In this document: positions 28,521 through 40,100 of the stretch, one piece after another
Position numbering within the stretch: the stretch's first letter is position 1
How the letters are laid out: each line of letters begins with the position of its first letter
NCBI GenBank assembly: GCA_032358165.1
Contig: JAALGY010000016.1
Location: forward strand, 434,001-498,000
From: Diplosphaera chodatii
Lineage: Eukaryota > Chlorophyta > Trebouxiophyceae > Prasiolales > Stichococcaceae
Length of the DNA stretch: 64,000 bases
Reading direction: 5' to 3'
Notes under the pieces: model-generated
The model's database searches: none
Told to the model about the DNA's origin: nothing
Seen by the model: only the letters and a program-made list of their open reading frames with translations
Position numbers and translations under genes: made by a program

Positions 28521-29156
28521 CAGGCATGTTTGCTGCCGTCAATTGTCAGCAGAGTCGATGCAACATGCGCCATATCATCTCGTGAGCACGACTATGGTTG
28601 CAACCTTGGAAGCCTGTGTGACACAAGCCGAATTTGGGAACCCCCACATCATACACGAGTTGTCTCGAATTAGCCAACACAACCAATCAATAATGCTGAC
28701 TGCAACTTCCAGCAGCAAGGGATGCAGCACAATAGTCCAACACTTTGTTTCTATTGATGCTTATGAGCCCGTACAAGGCAGACAAGTCCGCAACGATCCC
28801 CAGAAAGAGCAGGCTAGCATGCTGCTGCACGCATGGCAGGATCAGGCCATATTTTCGTGAGGCTACCCCTGCTTCCGCTGCAGACGGTCAGCGGCAGGAG
28901 CGAGCGTCACATTGTCGCTGTCGTACAAGCATAGGCTCCGGCAGCTGCCACACGATCTCATGCTGAGCTGCCTGCAGCGGCCGCACACGTGGCCGCACTC
29001 TGCCTGCTCTGCGCTGCTGTTGTACATGCATGGCGACGGCACATGCACTCAGTAACATCTCAGCACAGCTGCGTATGCCTGTGGCATGTTTAAGTCAAGC
29101 AAAGCCCGCTCTGCAACAGCATTGCACGTGCAGGAATGCAGAATCTCGTACACAAC
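28521..29156. other. Flank between G3 and the minus-strand F-box-like gene
   Basis: Holds the 3' flank of G3 and probably the 3' end of the minus-strand gene. A minus-strand frame at 28863-29048 has several Cys residues (CGHVCGRC). I could not connect it in phase to the upstream exons and do not call it a zinc-binding domain. Confidence 0.3.
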
Positions 29157-30428
29157 CTCTTCAAGCGCAGCAAGGTACCTTGCAGGCCAGCCATGTCCGT
29201 CCACTTCCGATACACCAGCTGGCGTATGTCCGACAGCTTGTAGGCCACCTGGTTGTGCCCTTCGATGCCAGTCAGGTCCTCCTTGGTCAGACTGCATAGT
29301 GCAAGCATAGAGATATGAATGCTTGCCGAATTGGGCAGCAGGCGTCCTAGGTTTTAACGCGGTAGATCAGATTTTCCATGCCGTGAATGGCACCAGCAGC
29401 AGATGCACATCATGGAGTGCACGGCTGCAGACGCCGAGCACACCAGTATCGCCTCATGGCGTCTGCGGGTAAGATCGTCATGTGCCGGTCGGTGACCGCC
29501 TAAATTCAGGGAGAAGACTCGCTGACTGATGACTGTTACAGCACCTTCTGGGAAGTGTATGCCCTGCAGTCCTCATGATGCAGCGTGCACAAATACCTTA
29601 TGGCTCTGCAGGTCAGCGACTGCCCACTGAGCGCAACACACGTGCACTGTGATCAACGTGGAAGGTCAAGCGTCAACAGTGGCGCACCAGAAGCACTGCA
29701 ATTTGCGGGCAGTTGCGGCTGCGCAGCGGCATGAGCCTGTTGAGCGTTTGCCGGCAGTAGCGCAACCGCATGTGGCTGCTGCCTGACACACATCCACATT
29801 TGTGGTTGTTGGCTTGCGGCTCTCCTGACACCATGCATGATGGCAAGGTGACAGCTTGCATAGCATGCGCTGAGGTAAGGCAGCTGATCACCGTGGTAGG
29901 TACGGTCTATGTATCTGGCAAAGGCTGCCGCTGGCCCGTGTATCGCCTGGATGTCGACTATGCAGCCGCGATACAACCTCGAGCACTCCTTCACCATCCG
30001 GGTCATGTCGCCTTCACTCATGTGGCCCTGCGCCCACATCACGACCTGTCATGTCAGATCCTGTCTCTCACCTTCCGAGCGCACATCTGCACGGAGTTTA
30101 AGCCATACCACACTATAAAACATACCACACTACGTGACTCGTTGCAGCCGTGCTCTTGCAACGATACCTGGTTGAAGCGCCGCGCATGGTTGCGCCACCG
30201 CCGCACCTCTTCCTCTCGGCAGTTCAAGCCCCGCAGGTTCCACCGTGTGGGGTCCGCTGGCCGCAGTGCCCGCCACCCCGTCTCTGCAGCCTCATTCGAC
30301 GAGCGGCAGGCGCACGCAGCGGCTGCAATGTCACGCGCAGCGATGTCTGCTGAGCGCAGCAGGTCAGTTTGCGCCAGCCGCTCCATGATGAGCCGCCACA
30401 CGTCGACAGGCAGATCGGGGGCTGCCAT
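29157..30428 (-). CDS. F-box-like protein, 3' part unresolved
   Basis: The first exon is 30428-30168 on the minus strand (87 codons). It begins MAAPDLPVDVWRLIMERL and continues through an Ala/Cys-rich segment to ETGWRALRP. The pattern of LP, hydrophobic helix, ACACRS and Trp resembles an algal F-box, which binds Skp1 in SCF ubiquitin ligases. The donor is CAG|GTATCG. A second exon begins at 30045 (VVMWAQGHMSEGDMTRMVKE) and probably ends near 29892. A third exon-like block is 29291-29157 (LTKEDLTGIEGHNQVAYK). I could not join the second and third blocks in phase, so an exon may be missing or the gene may be decayed. The gene lies antisense between two U-box genes. The F-box call rests on pattern only. 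Confidence 0.42.
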
Positions 30429-30946
30429 CACTGTGTCGCTGCGGCGTTGGTGCTGTCACTTCCTTTCAATATTGGGCAGAATGGCATGCCTCTGTGAAAC
30501 GGCACGCCCGCATGGTAAAAGTCAAAGTGCTGAGCAACATTTCGGCTGATGTGGGTATGACCTGCACAGGGACCGTCAAGATCAGGCTATATACTTGCAA
30601 GGCCACTGTACAGAGTCAACCTTCTATGAACATGTCTCTTCTTGCAATCCGACACGGACCTGTCAGACTCGGCAGTGGACAGGTCGACCAGAACTATGGT
30701 CTCGACGCTGCAACCGAAGGCGATGTATGACGGCACAGGCGGCTGGGACCTGATGGTTGTGTCGGCACGCACTGCCAACGCTTGGTCGTGTGGAAGCTCT
30801 AAATGCCCGTAACACCTGCAGTACCATCCATCTCGAGGATCGCATGCGGCATCCTTGCCGGGCAAAACATAGTCAGATGATGCTTTGTCTATCGTGTCTT
30901 TCTCTAACGTTTGCATGTCAGCTGGGCAGGAGTGCCACCTTTGTCT

Positions 30947-30972
30947 GAAGATTTAGGATTTGAGGATTGGAG
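30947..30972 (+). promoter_or_regulatory. Conserved upstream block of G4
   Basis: Reads AGATTTAGGATTTGAGGAT and is the most diverged copy of the block found before G3, G5, G6 and G7. It lies about 275 nt before the ATG of G4. Shared promoter function is inferred. Confidence 0.28.
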
Positions 30973-31088
30973 CAACTGCTATACAGGTGGCGCTTGCAAT
31001 GCACCCTGCACAATGAACAATGCAGACTGCCATGTATGCGCACATACATGGAGATTCGTCTTTGTTGCATGAGACAACATAATCGCTC

Positions 31089-31187
31089 ATGCCAGCAATG
31101 GCCGCTAATGACCTGCCCATTGCCCCATTCAGATGCCGCTGCCAGACCACCACGAAGGGTTTCTGGCCTGCTAACAGGGCACTGTAG
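31089..31187 (+). other. Conserved short ORF upstream of G4
   Basis: A 32-codon frame starting MPAMAANDLPIAPFR, 134 nt before the ATG of G4. Its position and sequence resemble short frames before G5, G6 and G7. It may be a regulatory upstream ORF or part of an alternative first exon. Confidence 0.3.
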
Positions 31188-31222
31188 CCTGTGGTAGCCA
31201 TCACAAGCCGCGCATCAGAGAC

Positions 31223-34200
31223 ATGCCGCCCCGGCAGAAGTAGGCAGAAACTGATCTTGTTGCCTCATGCCGTGACCTGCATGCGCTGCAAGGCCAACTA
31301 TACACGAGTTGTTGGCTCACCAGCGCGACAGAGCCGTATGCAGATATATGCGGTGTTGCACGCGCAGGCAGAAGCGGCAAAGCACTGTCAAAAGTGCGCA
31401 GCAGGGCTGCGATGAACTTGCACTGCTGGACCTTGTCATCAGGCAGCGCGGCGAAGCGCTATGGCAGGCCCTGCTGCGTCACTTCTGGATCGACAGCAGG
31501 TGACCACTGCAGCTTCTTGCTGGCTGAACAAGCTGCTCAAACTGTGACTGCGGCAGATTTGCACATGCACAGTTGGCCGATGTGCGTTAATGCCCGGATG
31601 CAGGGCGGACCCTGCCCTCGGCAACAAGCTTGCGAGGGATAGGGCCATTGTCAAGCAGCTGTGCGGGGTGCTGACTGCTGCGGATGCACATTTGGCGGCA
31701 GCCGCTGCCTCTGCCATAGCCTCCTTCTATGTCCCAGAGGAGTGCTGCACCGAGGCTGCATATTACAACGTGCTGGCGGAGCACATCCAAGACATCGGCA
31801 CTGTGCTTGACAACGAGGCTGCAGTGGGGGAGATGGTCGCCACAGGGCCACCATCAGCAGTCGGCCGCCTTGTTCTGGCGACGGCATCCAGTTATGAGTC
31901 GTGGGCGCATCCCAAATGTCTGCAAGCCACTGCAGCCGCACTGCTGCCCGGCCTGCTGCCGGCGCTTGCCCTGGCGTGCAAGTACCAGCACTTACCGTGA
32001 GTGCAGTGTGTGCACCACATGTGGATGGTAGGATCCAGTGAGCTGCTCTGCAGTGCACAGCCTGAGGGTTCCTGTGAAAATCACTGCTGGTCCGTAGAGA
32101 TCACCATGGCTGCGTGTGCCATGGTCTGAGATCACCCTGTTCAAATGCCTGCAGGTTCGTGCACAGCACCTGCATGGTCACCTGTGCCGAGCTGGCACTA
32201 TCAGCAGTACAGCTGCAAGTGACAACGGGCTCTGCTGCAAGCAAGCACCTGTCCGACCCTCGGCTCCTGCAGCAGGCACTGTGCCTAGCCGAGGCAGCGC
32301 AATCTTGCATGAACAGCACACTTGATCACATGGTAAACCCTGCCGATGCTGAGGTAAGCAGCTCGCTCCTGAGCCTTCTACTGAGACTTCTGTCACCATA
32401 CATGCCGCTGGTTCCTTTCGAGCCAAGAGAGGGCGTCGACACAGTCTGTACACGTAAATGTGCAAGGATGGTATCTGTGCTACTGCACAGGACAGAGTTG
32501 TCTACAGACTCGCGGCACTGCTGGCAGATGCTACCACCAGGGCAATGGGCGCAGTGCACTTCATGATGCAGCTCAGCAAAACATCACTGACAGCACCACA
32601 GGCGGACGTGGTGCTTGCAATCTTCGCAAGGGCTCTGCCACATCTCATTGACGGTGTGAAGTGCAAGGTGATGATGGTCAACCTCCTGCCCTGGTGGTCA
32701 ACTTGGTATATCCTGCAGACGTCACAATACTCTGCCATACTCTGCCGAAAGGCACGGCTGAGTGAGAGATATGGTAGTTTCGCACCGTAAATGCGACCCC
32801 ATTGATCAACATCCTTTGCACTGCTGGCAGGACCTAGCGACTGATGCGCGCAGTGGAGTGCTGGCTGGCGTATGCCAGATGCTGTGGTTGAGCGCGAGCG
32901 ACCTGCTTCCTGCAGCCACCCAGCACGAAACAAACGATGACAGCATCATTCCAGTCCTTGAAGCAGCCATTGAGGTAGGTGGATGAGCTTTGTCACAGCT
33001 TATATCAGTATATCGCATGCTCAACGCTGGGTTTATTGCACTGTCAGACATGCTGCACCACCTTATGACGGTATCGTAGGTGCTACAGTACGGGGCACAG
33101 GAACCAAGCAACGTCTACACCAGCCCACGCGCAGTGCTGCTTGTGGCTGCCAGGTGACATCAGTTTTCTGCACGCCGATGTCAGAGCGCTGCTGGCAGCA
33201 AGTGCAGCACTATGTGCATCGCCTTGCCAACATGGCATGGTACAGCTCCCTGATACTCTTAATAGCACGCCGCAGGGTCATCAGGGTCATCAGCATGGAG
33301 GCGGCGCTGCTGCCGGAGCAGGTGTCGGTGCCCAAGCGGCTGTTGACAGACAAAGTCCTACCCCTGCTGGACCAGCCTGCAGATCAGGTGCCGTGGGCGA
33401 ACCGGCTGGTGTTGCCTGCAGCATGGCCGCCAAACGTCGCCCAGCGTGACATCATCAGGTGCACTGTAACATGCCGCTGAGCACGATTGTGCTGCTGCCG
33501 TGACGTTGCTCAATACTATCGATAAGCTTGACAGAGCCGGTCTCAGCCCAGGCTGCTGATCAGTGTGATGCACCGGGATCGGCCTCCCGTCATTTTCTCC
33601 GACGTGGGTGCATGGCCCGAGGCTGCCAGTGAGCCAGGCATATCACTATTGATCCGTACGGCTGCCTCGTGGTGCTAGGATGTTTTGTGTTACAAGCATT
33701 TGTGCACACCTTTCGCTTGGCTACCTTCATGCAGAGTGTACATCCCTGGCTGCTAATGCTGCCGATGGGGCTGGACTGTTGACCTGCGTTGCAATGGGCA
33801 TGGCATGGCTGGGTTAACATACCTGGTAGATCTTCACACCTGGCAGTGCAGAGTCCACAGCTGTGACATGGCATCGACAGGAAGGCTGTCTTGCCGGTCG
33901 GCTGCAGGGACCTGGATGCTACCATTCTGCTGGCCGATGAGCTGGCGATCAACCTGGCGATTGTCCTGCAGTTTGCCTTCACGGTGGCAATGCCCGGCGA
34001 TGCCTCTCTGCCCGACGGCACCCGCATCCCGGGGCTGCTTGCTGCGGTCGACACTCGGTGCGCCATGCTCTAGCTGCTGCAGTTGCCGTATCATGCTCGG
34101 CCGCTGCCCAGTACACTGCTGATGTGATTCACGTGATTTCACACTGTGGGCTTTGCCCAGCATTCCCGAGCACTGTTGTCATGGCACACGCATATGCAAG

Positions 34201-36751
34201 CTGCTCTCACGAGCAAGCTGCTGTTGCTTCGCATCTGAGCGGCCTCGTGGTCAGTAGCTCGCACGGCAGCAGGCACATGGCGATTGGCTGCAGGGTGGTG
34301 GAGCAGTTTGCGGCATTCATGACAGGGGATGCTGGCACGCGGCCGCGCAGGCTGCAGATCAACAAGCACATCGGGTGTGATGCCCCCGCACCAAGCACTC
34401 GACGCTGGTTTTTCGTGTCATCTGCAGCACAATCCGCAATGGCCCCACTGCATGCCATTGTTGTGGCTTTGTCTGCTGGTCATCCACCAGGATTCGAGTC
34501 TGAGGGTGACTCAAAACATCGAAAAGTTCACAGACTTGCACAACACGTGTGGATACAGCTTCGCTTTGCGGCCATGCCTCCAGGCTGCCAGGCGAACGGC
34601 AGCCGGGGTGTCCGGTGGCCGCCGAACGTGCGGTGGCAACCACGGCGCTGCACCTGGGGGAGGCCTGCGTGGCGGCGGCAGAGATGCCACGGCAGCAGCT
34701 GGCCCAGCTCCTGCAGGTACGCCACGGTTGCCGGCTGTCTCCGGCTGTGCCTTGTAGCTCGGCTCCTGAGAAAATGCATGGCACCGATGTTGCAGGGGCC
34801 ATGGCACGATTGAGCTGGTTTCTGCATGCAGTGACCGATGTACAGCCTTGGAAGCAAACAGCAAGGCCTGGCCGCATGACACCCCCAGAAACTTGCAGCA
34901 CCAACACGCCATCGTTCACCATGCAGGCCGTTGCATGCGATGCACCACACCCTGCACTGCACCCAGACGCATGTCTGTTATGCACTGCAGGGTTCAGGAT
35001 GACGAAGACGAGGTGAACACGCTGCGGGCGCAGCTGCCCTGGCATGCGGTGCAGGCGGGCAGCGTGGTGCTGTCGCAGCTGGTGCGGGAGCTGCAGCTAG
35101 CGGAAGCGGCGAACGATGCACAGCCAGTCAACGCGCTGTGGCCGAAGCTGCGGGCGCTCCTGCTGGCGGTGGCCGATGGCAGCCTCGAGGAGCCTGCCAC
35201 GGACAAGGACGGCGTCGCTGGCCTCTTCTTGTGAGATGCGACCAACACAACATACGGCTGCACAACAAGTGCAGATGGCATAAGTGTGTGACAGATGCCC
35301 GCCTCAGCCGGCCCGGCATGCAGCAGTTCTGCTGCTGTATTCAAAACATAGCATGGCAAGGTTACAGGACTTTGGTATGCCCACGCCAAGACTGCATTTG
35401 TTTGCAGTGGGGCTGTCACTTCCACGCTGCCCGCGGCCAAGGCCAGGCGTGGGGACATAGTGATCGGGCTATGCGAAGTGCTGGAGCGCCTGCTGCAGCG
35501 CAAACACCTGACAGATTCCACTGGGCACTATGGTGGCTGGCCCCTCTTATGGCGAGCGGTAAGTGTAATCACCCACAGCACTCTGCAACATGCCTAGTCC
35601 GGCGAGGTCTGCCATACACGACATGCGAGTGCGCTGACAGCGCATACATGTCAGACTGTCTGCTTTCGTCCACTGCTTGGAGCTGTGCACGACTGACTGC
35701 ACAACATGTGCCGTGCTGCAGACTGAGCATCAGTTACGGAAGGAGTCGAGCCGCCAGCTGATGGCCCAGATCAAGCCCGCCTTTGCTCGTGTGTCGGCGG
35801 CCATGCAGTGGGCTCTCCAGGGCATCGCACCTCAGCCGGCAGAGCCACAGCAGCAGCAATCTCAGGAGCAGAAGCAGCAGCAGCAGCGGGAGCAGCAGCA
35901 GAAGCAGGAACAGCAGCAGCGGCGGCAGGCAGCAGACAGCAAAGCCGCAGCGGAGGCGGCTGACCGCATGGCAGAGCTGCTGCTGCAGGTGGGGTTATGA
36001 TGTGCCGCCTCATCACGCCTGGGGAATGATGTCGTGCTGTTCTCCTTCGGTTTGAGCTGGGTAGGACGTTCGCAACCGCCTCAAAAGCAGGAGGACGATG
36101 CGGAAAAGCAGCAGCAGGCCGCCAGGGCCGCCCGCAAGAAGAAGCGGAAGCAAGCAAAGGCTGATGGAGCTGCCAGCGCCGCCTCAGCCGCTGCAGTGCC
36201 AGCCACACCAGCCAGCCCCGCAGCAGATGTCGGTACATCTGCGCAGCCTCATGATGCTGTTGCTGCAAGGGCGCCAGGGACCGGGGGCGACGCATGCCGA
36301 CAGATGGGTACCAACACAGATGAGGCAGCAGACGTATCAGCTGCCGACCCACACGCCTGGCGGCTGTGCCCGCTGTCAAAGGTACTGCTTTGCGACCATG
36401 TGATGAGACTCCTGTACATGATATGACAGGCACCTGCCCAGATGCCTGGCGACCCACCTGCAAGATCACAGACTGCCATATCTTCTGCAGAACCTCAGAA
36501 GCCCTGCTGTTCAAAATAATCATGTGCACACAGCTTGAACCATACACCCATGTACGATGCGTATGCAGGTTGTCATGGTGGACCCAGTGCTGATGCCAGA
36601 GGACGGGCAGAGCTACGAGCGGGCGGCGATTATAGAGTGGCTGCAGCAACACGGCACATCGCCGCAGACGGGGCAGCCTGCGGACGTCAACACGTTGATG
36701 CCCAACTTCGCACTGCGCAATCTGCTTCACGGCTTTGCAAACAGAAGTTGA
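31223..36751 (+). CDS. G4: short-form U-box protein, 935 aa, 16 exons
   Basis: Complete model with consistent phases: 31223-31239, 31368-31499, 31604-31996, 32155-32353, 32491-32667, 32831-32974, 33080-33153, 33276-33458, 33908-34057, 34294-34374, 34584-34716, 34998-35230, 35408-35558, 35722-35988, 36091-36381 and 36569-36751 (2,808 nt). The start is the 17-nt microexon MPPRQ. Individual exons match G3 and G7 closely, for example IVKQLCGVLTAADAHLAAAA in exon 3. Exon 14 is very Gln-rich. Exon 15 carries AARAARKKKRKQ and ends AWRLCPLSK. Exon 16 completes the U-box with MVDPVLMPEDGQSYERAAII and a typical NFALRNLL end. The predicted role is an E3 ubiquitin ligase. The substrate is unknown, and the helical N-terminal part would be the natural substrate-binding region. 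Confidence 0.8.
35848..35930 (+). repeat. CAG-rich (polyglutamine-coding) tract in G4
   Basis: Interrupted CAG/GAG/AAG triplets encode Gln blocks separated by Glu, Lys and Arg in exon 14 of G4. It aligns with the Gln tract of G3 but differs in length and interruptions. Confidence 0.75.
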
Positions 36752-36853
36752 CAGCATGGCTTGCCGCCAGTTGTCAAATTGCAGACACCTCACAGCGGGC
36801 ATTCGAGCAGATCCAACTTTCCTCATTCCAGCTGCACGGCACTGCATTATCAA

Positions 36854-36890
36854 GCTGGATCTCCAGGATCTTGGGAGCTCGAGATGCAGC
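36854..36890 (+). promoter_or_regulatory. Conserved upstream block of G5
   Basis: Contains TGGATCTCCAGGATCTTGGG followed by GAGATGCAGCACATGTGA. It is the same block as upstream of G3, G6 and G7, about 300 nt before the ATG. Confidence 0.38.
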
Positions 36891-37036
36891 ACATGTGAGC
36901 ATGTGACTTGTGAGCAGTCCCTCACGCCCTCATTCATTCCACTGGAACCCTACTGCACCTTGCACGTCATACAAACAGTGGTTTAGGTGACCCAACAGCG
37001 TCGTGCGAGGTGCGACTCGTCGGGCTGCCAGCCAGC

Positions 37037-37075
37037 ATGGCCGCAGCTGGCGCAGCCATTGCCGCGGTACGGTGA
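37037..37075 (+). other. Conserved short ORF upstream of G5
   Basis: Twelve codons, MAAAGAAIAAVR then TGA, starting 121 nt before the ATG of G5. Similar frames lie before G6 (SMAAWPRAGGAIAEVR) and G7 (SMAAAGMVIATAS). The role is unknown. Confidence 0.33.
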
Positions 37076-37157
37076 TATCGCTGATTGCTCACAGGAACTG
37101 TGAAGCAGCTGCGGATACGCCGACTCTGACAGCCATCAGATTCCGTGCAACTGCGTG

Positions 37158-40100
37158 ATGCCGCCTCGCCACAAGCCAAAGCGTCAAAGCAGTGGCACAC
37201 ATGTGCATCCTGGCCATGATGGAGCAAAGTTGCTGGACATCATCGGCAAGCAGCCCGGCAAAGCGCCAGGGCAGGTTCTTCTACAGTACCTCATGCCAGA
37301 AAGCAGGGAGGCCGCAAGCCTCAACGAGGAGGGGCCCGACCGCAAGGAGCTCGTCGCAGAGCGGGCCGGCTTGAAGCAGCTGTGCGGGCTGCTAGATGCT
37401 GCGGACGCGCGCTTGGCCGCAGCCGCGGCCTCTGCCATGGCCTCCTTCTACACCCCGAAAGAAAGCTGCGTGTTCCCCGTGCTGGCTGCCCACATACGCG
37501 GCGTCGGCGCCGTGCTCGGCAACGCAGACGCTGTGGCGGAGATGGCCGCCACAGGGCCGCCGCTCGCGGTTGCTCGCCTCACTCTGGCGGCGGCAATGAG
37601 CACCGACTCATGGTTCAAGGGCGGACGCTGGGAAGCGTTTGCAGCTGCGCTGCTGCCGGGGTTGCTGCCAGCGCTCGTCGTGGCGCGCACCTATCAGAAC
37701 CAAGAGTGAGCATCATGGATGCCTGGACTACCGCATGGCGGGCGTCTGCTCTAGCAGCATGTGTGGGCTATTCTCGCGAGTCAGGGCCAGGTATGCCGGG
37801 CGTGACCGGCCCGCCTTCATGGCTGCAGATTCTGGCACAGCGACTCCGTCACCCGGTGCGCGACGCTGGCACTCGCGGCGGCGCAGTTGGAGGCGCCTGC
37901 GGGCTCCGCTGCCAGCGGGCACCTGGCCGACCCGCGGCTCCTGCAGCAGACGCTGTCCTTGGCTGAGGCAGCGCAGTCCCGCATGGACAGAGTCCTGGAT
38001 ATGGCGCTGGACCCGATCTACCAGGCGGTGAGCTGCTTGGGGTGGTTGTTGGCTGTGCAGCCTCCCGCTGAGGTATGTCTGCGAAGCCTTGTAGGTCAAC
38101 ATGCGGGGTATACATGTCTGGGCTGCAAATGTGATACATTGGCGGATGATGCACAGGTCTACAGTCTGGCATCGCTGCTGGCAGAGGCAACCAACTGTGC
38201 GATGGGCGCGGTACACCATTTGCTAATGCGACAAGTCAGCGCTGGTCACACGCCAGCTTTGACAGCAGCACAGGCGGATGCGGTGCTTGCCATCTTTGCA
38301 AGGGCTCTGCCAAATCTCGTTCGGGGTGTCAGTTTCGTGGTGAGACGGCTGATCCTCTGCTACTATGGCACAGCTTGCGTACTGTCTTGCACCCTGCTGA
38401 ACTTGCAGCACACAATGGTGTCTTGTCCGGCTTGTCACGTGCCTGCTCGTGTGTATCACACATGATGTCGCACAGTCTGGTGATGCTTCTTGCGAACGTT
38501 GGCAGGATCCCGGGGGAAGCGACGACCGGAGCCACGCAGTGCTGCCCGGCGTTTGCCAGATGCTGTGGCTGAGCTCCAGCGACGTGCTGCCTGCTGCCAT
38601 AAGAAGCAGCACAGGGGGCAACAGGTAGGACCGTGGCACTCCTGGGGGCGGCCATGCAGGTAGGACAGGCAGCCTTGCTATCGATCCTCAGGCCTCGTGC
38701 AGCTCGTGGACTGCCTGGTAACGGACCTAACACACAACCCATGCGTTATCACACATGCATACAAATGTTCCTGCTGCGACGTCACAAGCAGACCCTGTGC
38801 AGGTGCTGGAGCACGGTGCGCAGGAGCCAGAAGGTGTCTTCGACAGCCCGCCAGCAGTGCTGCTTGTGGCTGCCAGGTGCAACATCCGCGCATGCATACG
38901 CACAGGGTTTTGCTAAGCAGTGCTGGCCGCTGGTGTCATGCCTTCCCCCACTTCGTTGCCAGAAGTCCTGCCTGGCGTGGCACGGAGTGTGGTTGGTGTG
39001 CTGCAGGGTGGTCAGGACCATCAGCACGACAAGGACACTGGCGTCAGAACATGTGGCGACGTTGGACAAGCTGGTGGGAGCCAAAGTCTTGCGGCTGCTG
39101 GATGTGCCGCAATCGCAGTGGCCGCCTCGGGAGCATGGGCTGCGGCTGTATGCAGCCTGGCATTTCAGTGAGGGCAAGCGTGAGGTCCAAAGGTGATTCG
39201 GTCTTTCTGGTGGCCTGTTTCTCTTGCCAGTACAATTGCATTGCCTGATGAGGATGTCCAGGTTCATGGCGACTGTGACTCTTTGGGGGATTGTCTGACC
39301 TGTGGGCATGGGCGCATCATGTCCAAGGCTCTAATGACCAGGCCACACTGTCTGACGTGGATGTCTTCACTATGCACTGAAGTCAACAGCCGCCTCTGCT
39401 GAAGCAGTAGCACCTGCAAGCTTGCCTAGCGTTCATCCAAGGCGCAATTGCGGTGTAATTGCACTGCATGCGTACATTTTATCGAAGGCTGCCCGAGAAG
39501 CCAGCATACTGGCTGTGAACCTGCGATGATGTGCTTTGCTGCGACGCGCATGTATCCGAGAGTGACAACCTTTGAACACATACACCACTCCGCTGATGCA
39601 GCTGGTGCTGCTGCGCTTGCAGGGACCTGGATGTGACCGTCCTCCTTGCGGATGAGCTGGTCATCACTCTGGCCACTCATGTGCAGTCCACCTTGGCATC
39701 GCCGCGGCCCTCAGCAACCCATTTGCCGGATGGCACTTGCCTGCCAGCGCTGCTTTCCCTGATCGACTGCGGGTGAGCAGCCGTTCATCCGTCCTCCGTC
39801 ACCATGCATGCAAAGCCCCTGCTTGACGGCAACAGCTGACCTGAATGAGCTGCATCTGCACCATGGCCTTGGTCGGCAAACTGTCTGGCCATCTGCTGCA
39901 GGGCACTATCGCCGTTTTTGATTTTCATGATGGGAAACCCTAACCTCCGGCCGCGGAGGCTGGAGATCAACAAACGCATTGGGTGCGACAGATGAATCGG
40001 GCATGCAGTGCTCTGTCTGCAGTGTTGCAGTGAGTCTCCCGCCCTCGTTGATCGGATTGACCAGAGCGGTGCGTGTCGTGTGCCTCGTCGCGATGCTGTG

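Noticed and set aside
28863..29048. Cys-rich minus-strand frame (CGHVCGRC) as a RING or zinc ribbon
   Set aside because: Spacing of Cys residues does not fit a known RING pattern and it cannot be joined in phase to upstream exons.
35771..36937. Long open frame on the minus strand (388 codons)
   Set aside because: Lies opposite the Gln-rich and U-box exons of G4; the translated sequence is the antisense of CAG repeats and has no domain features.
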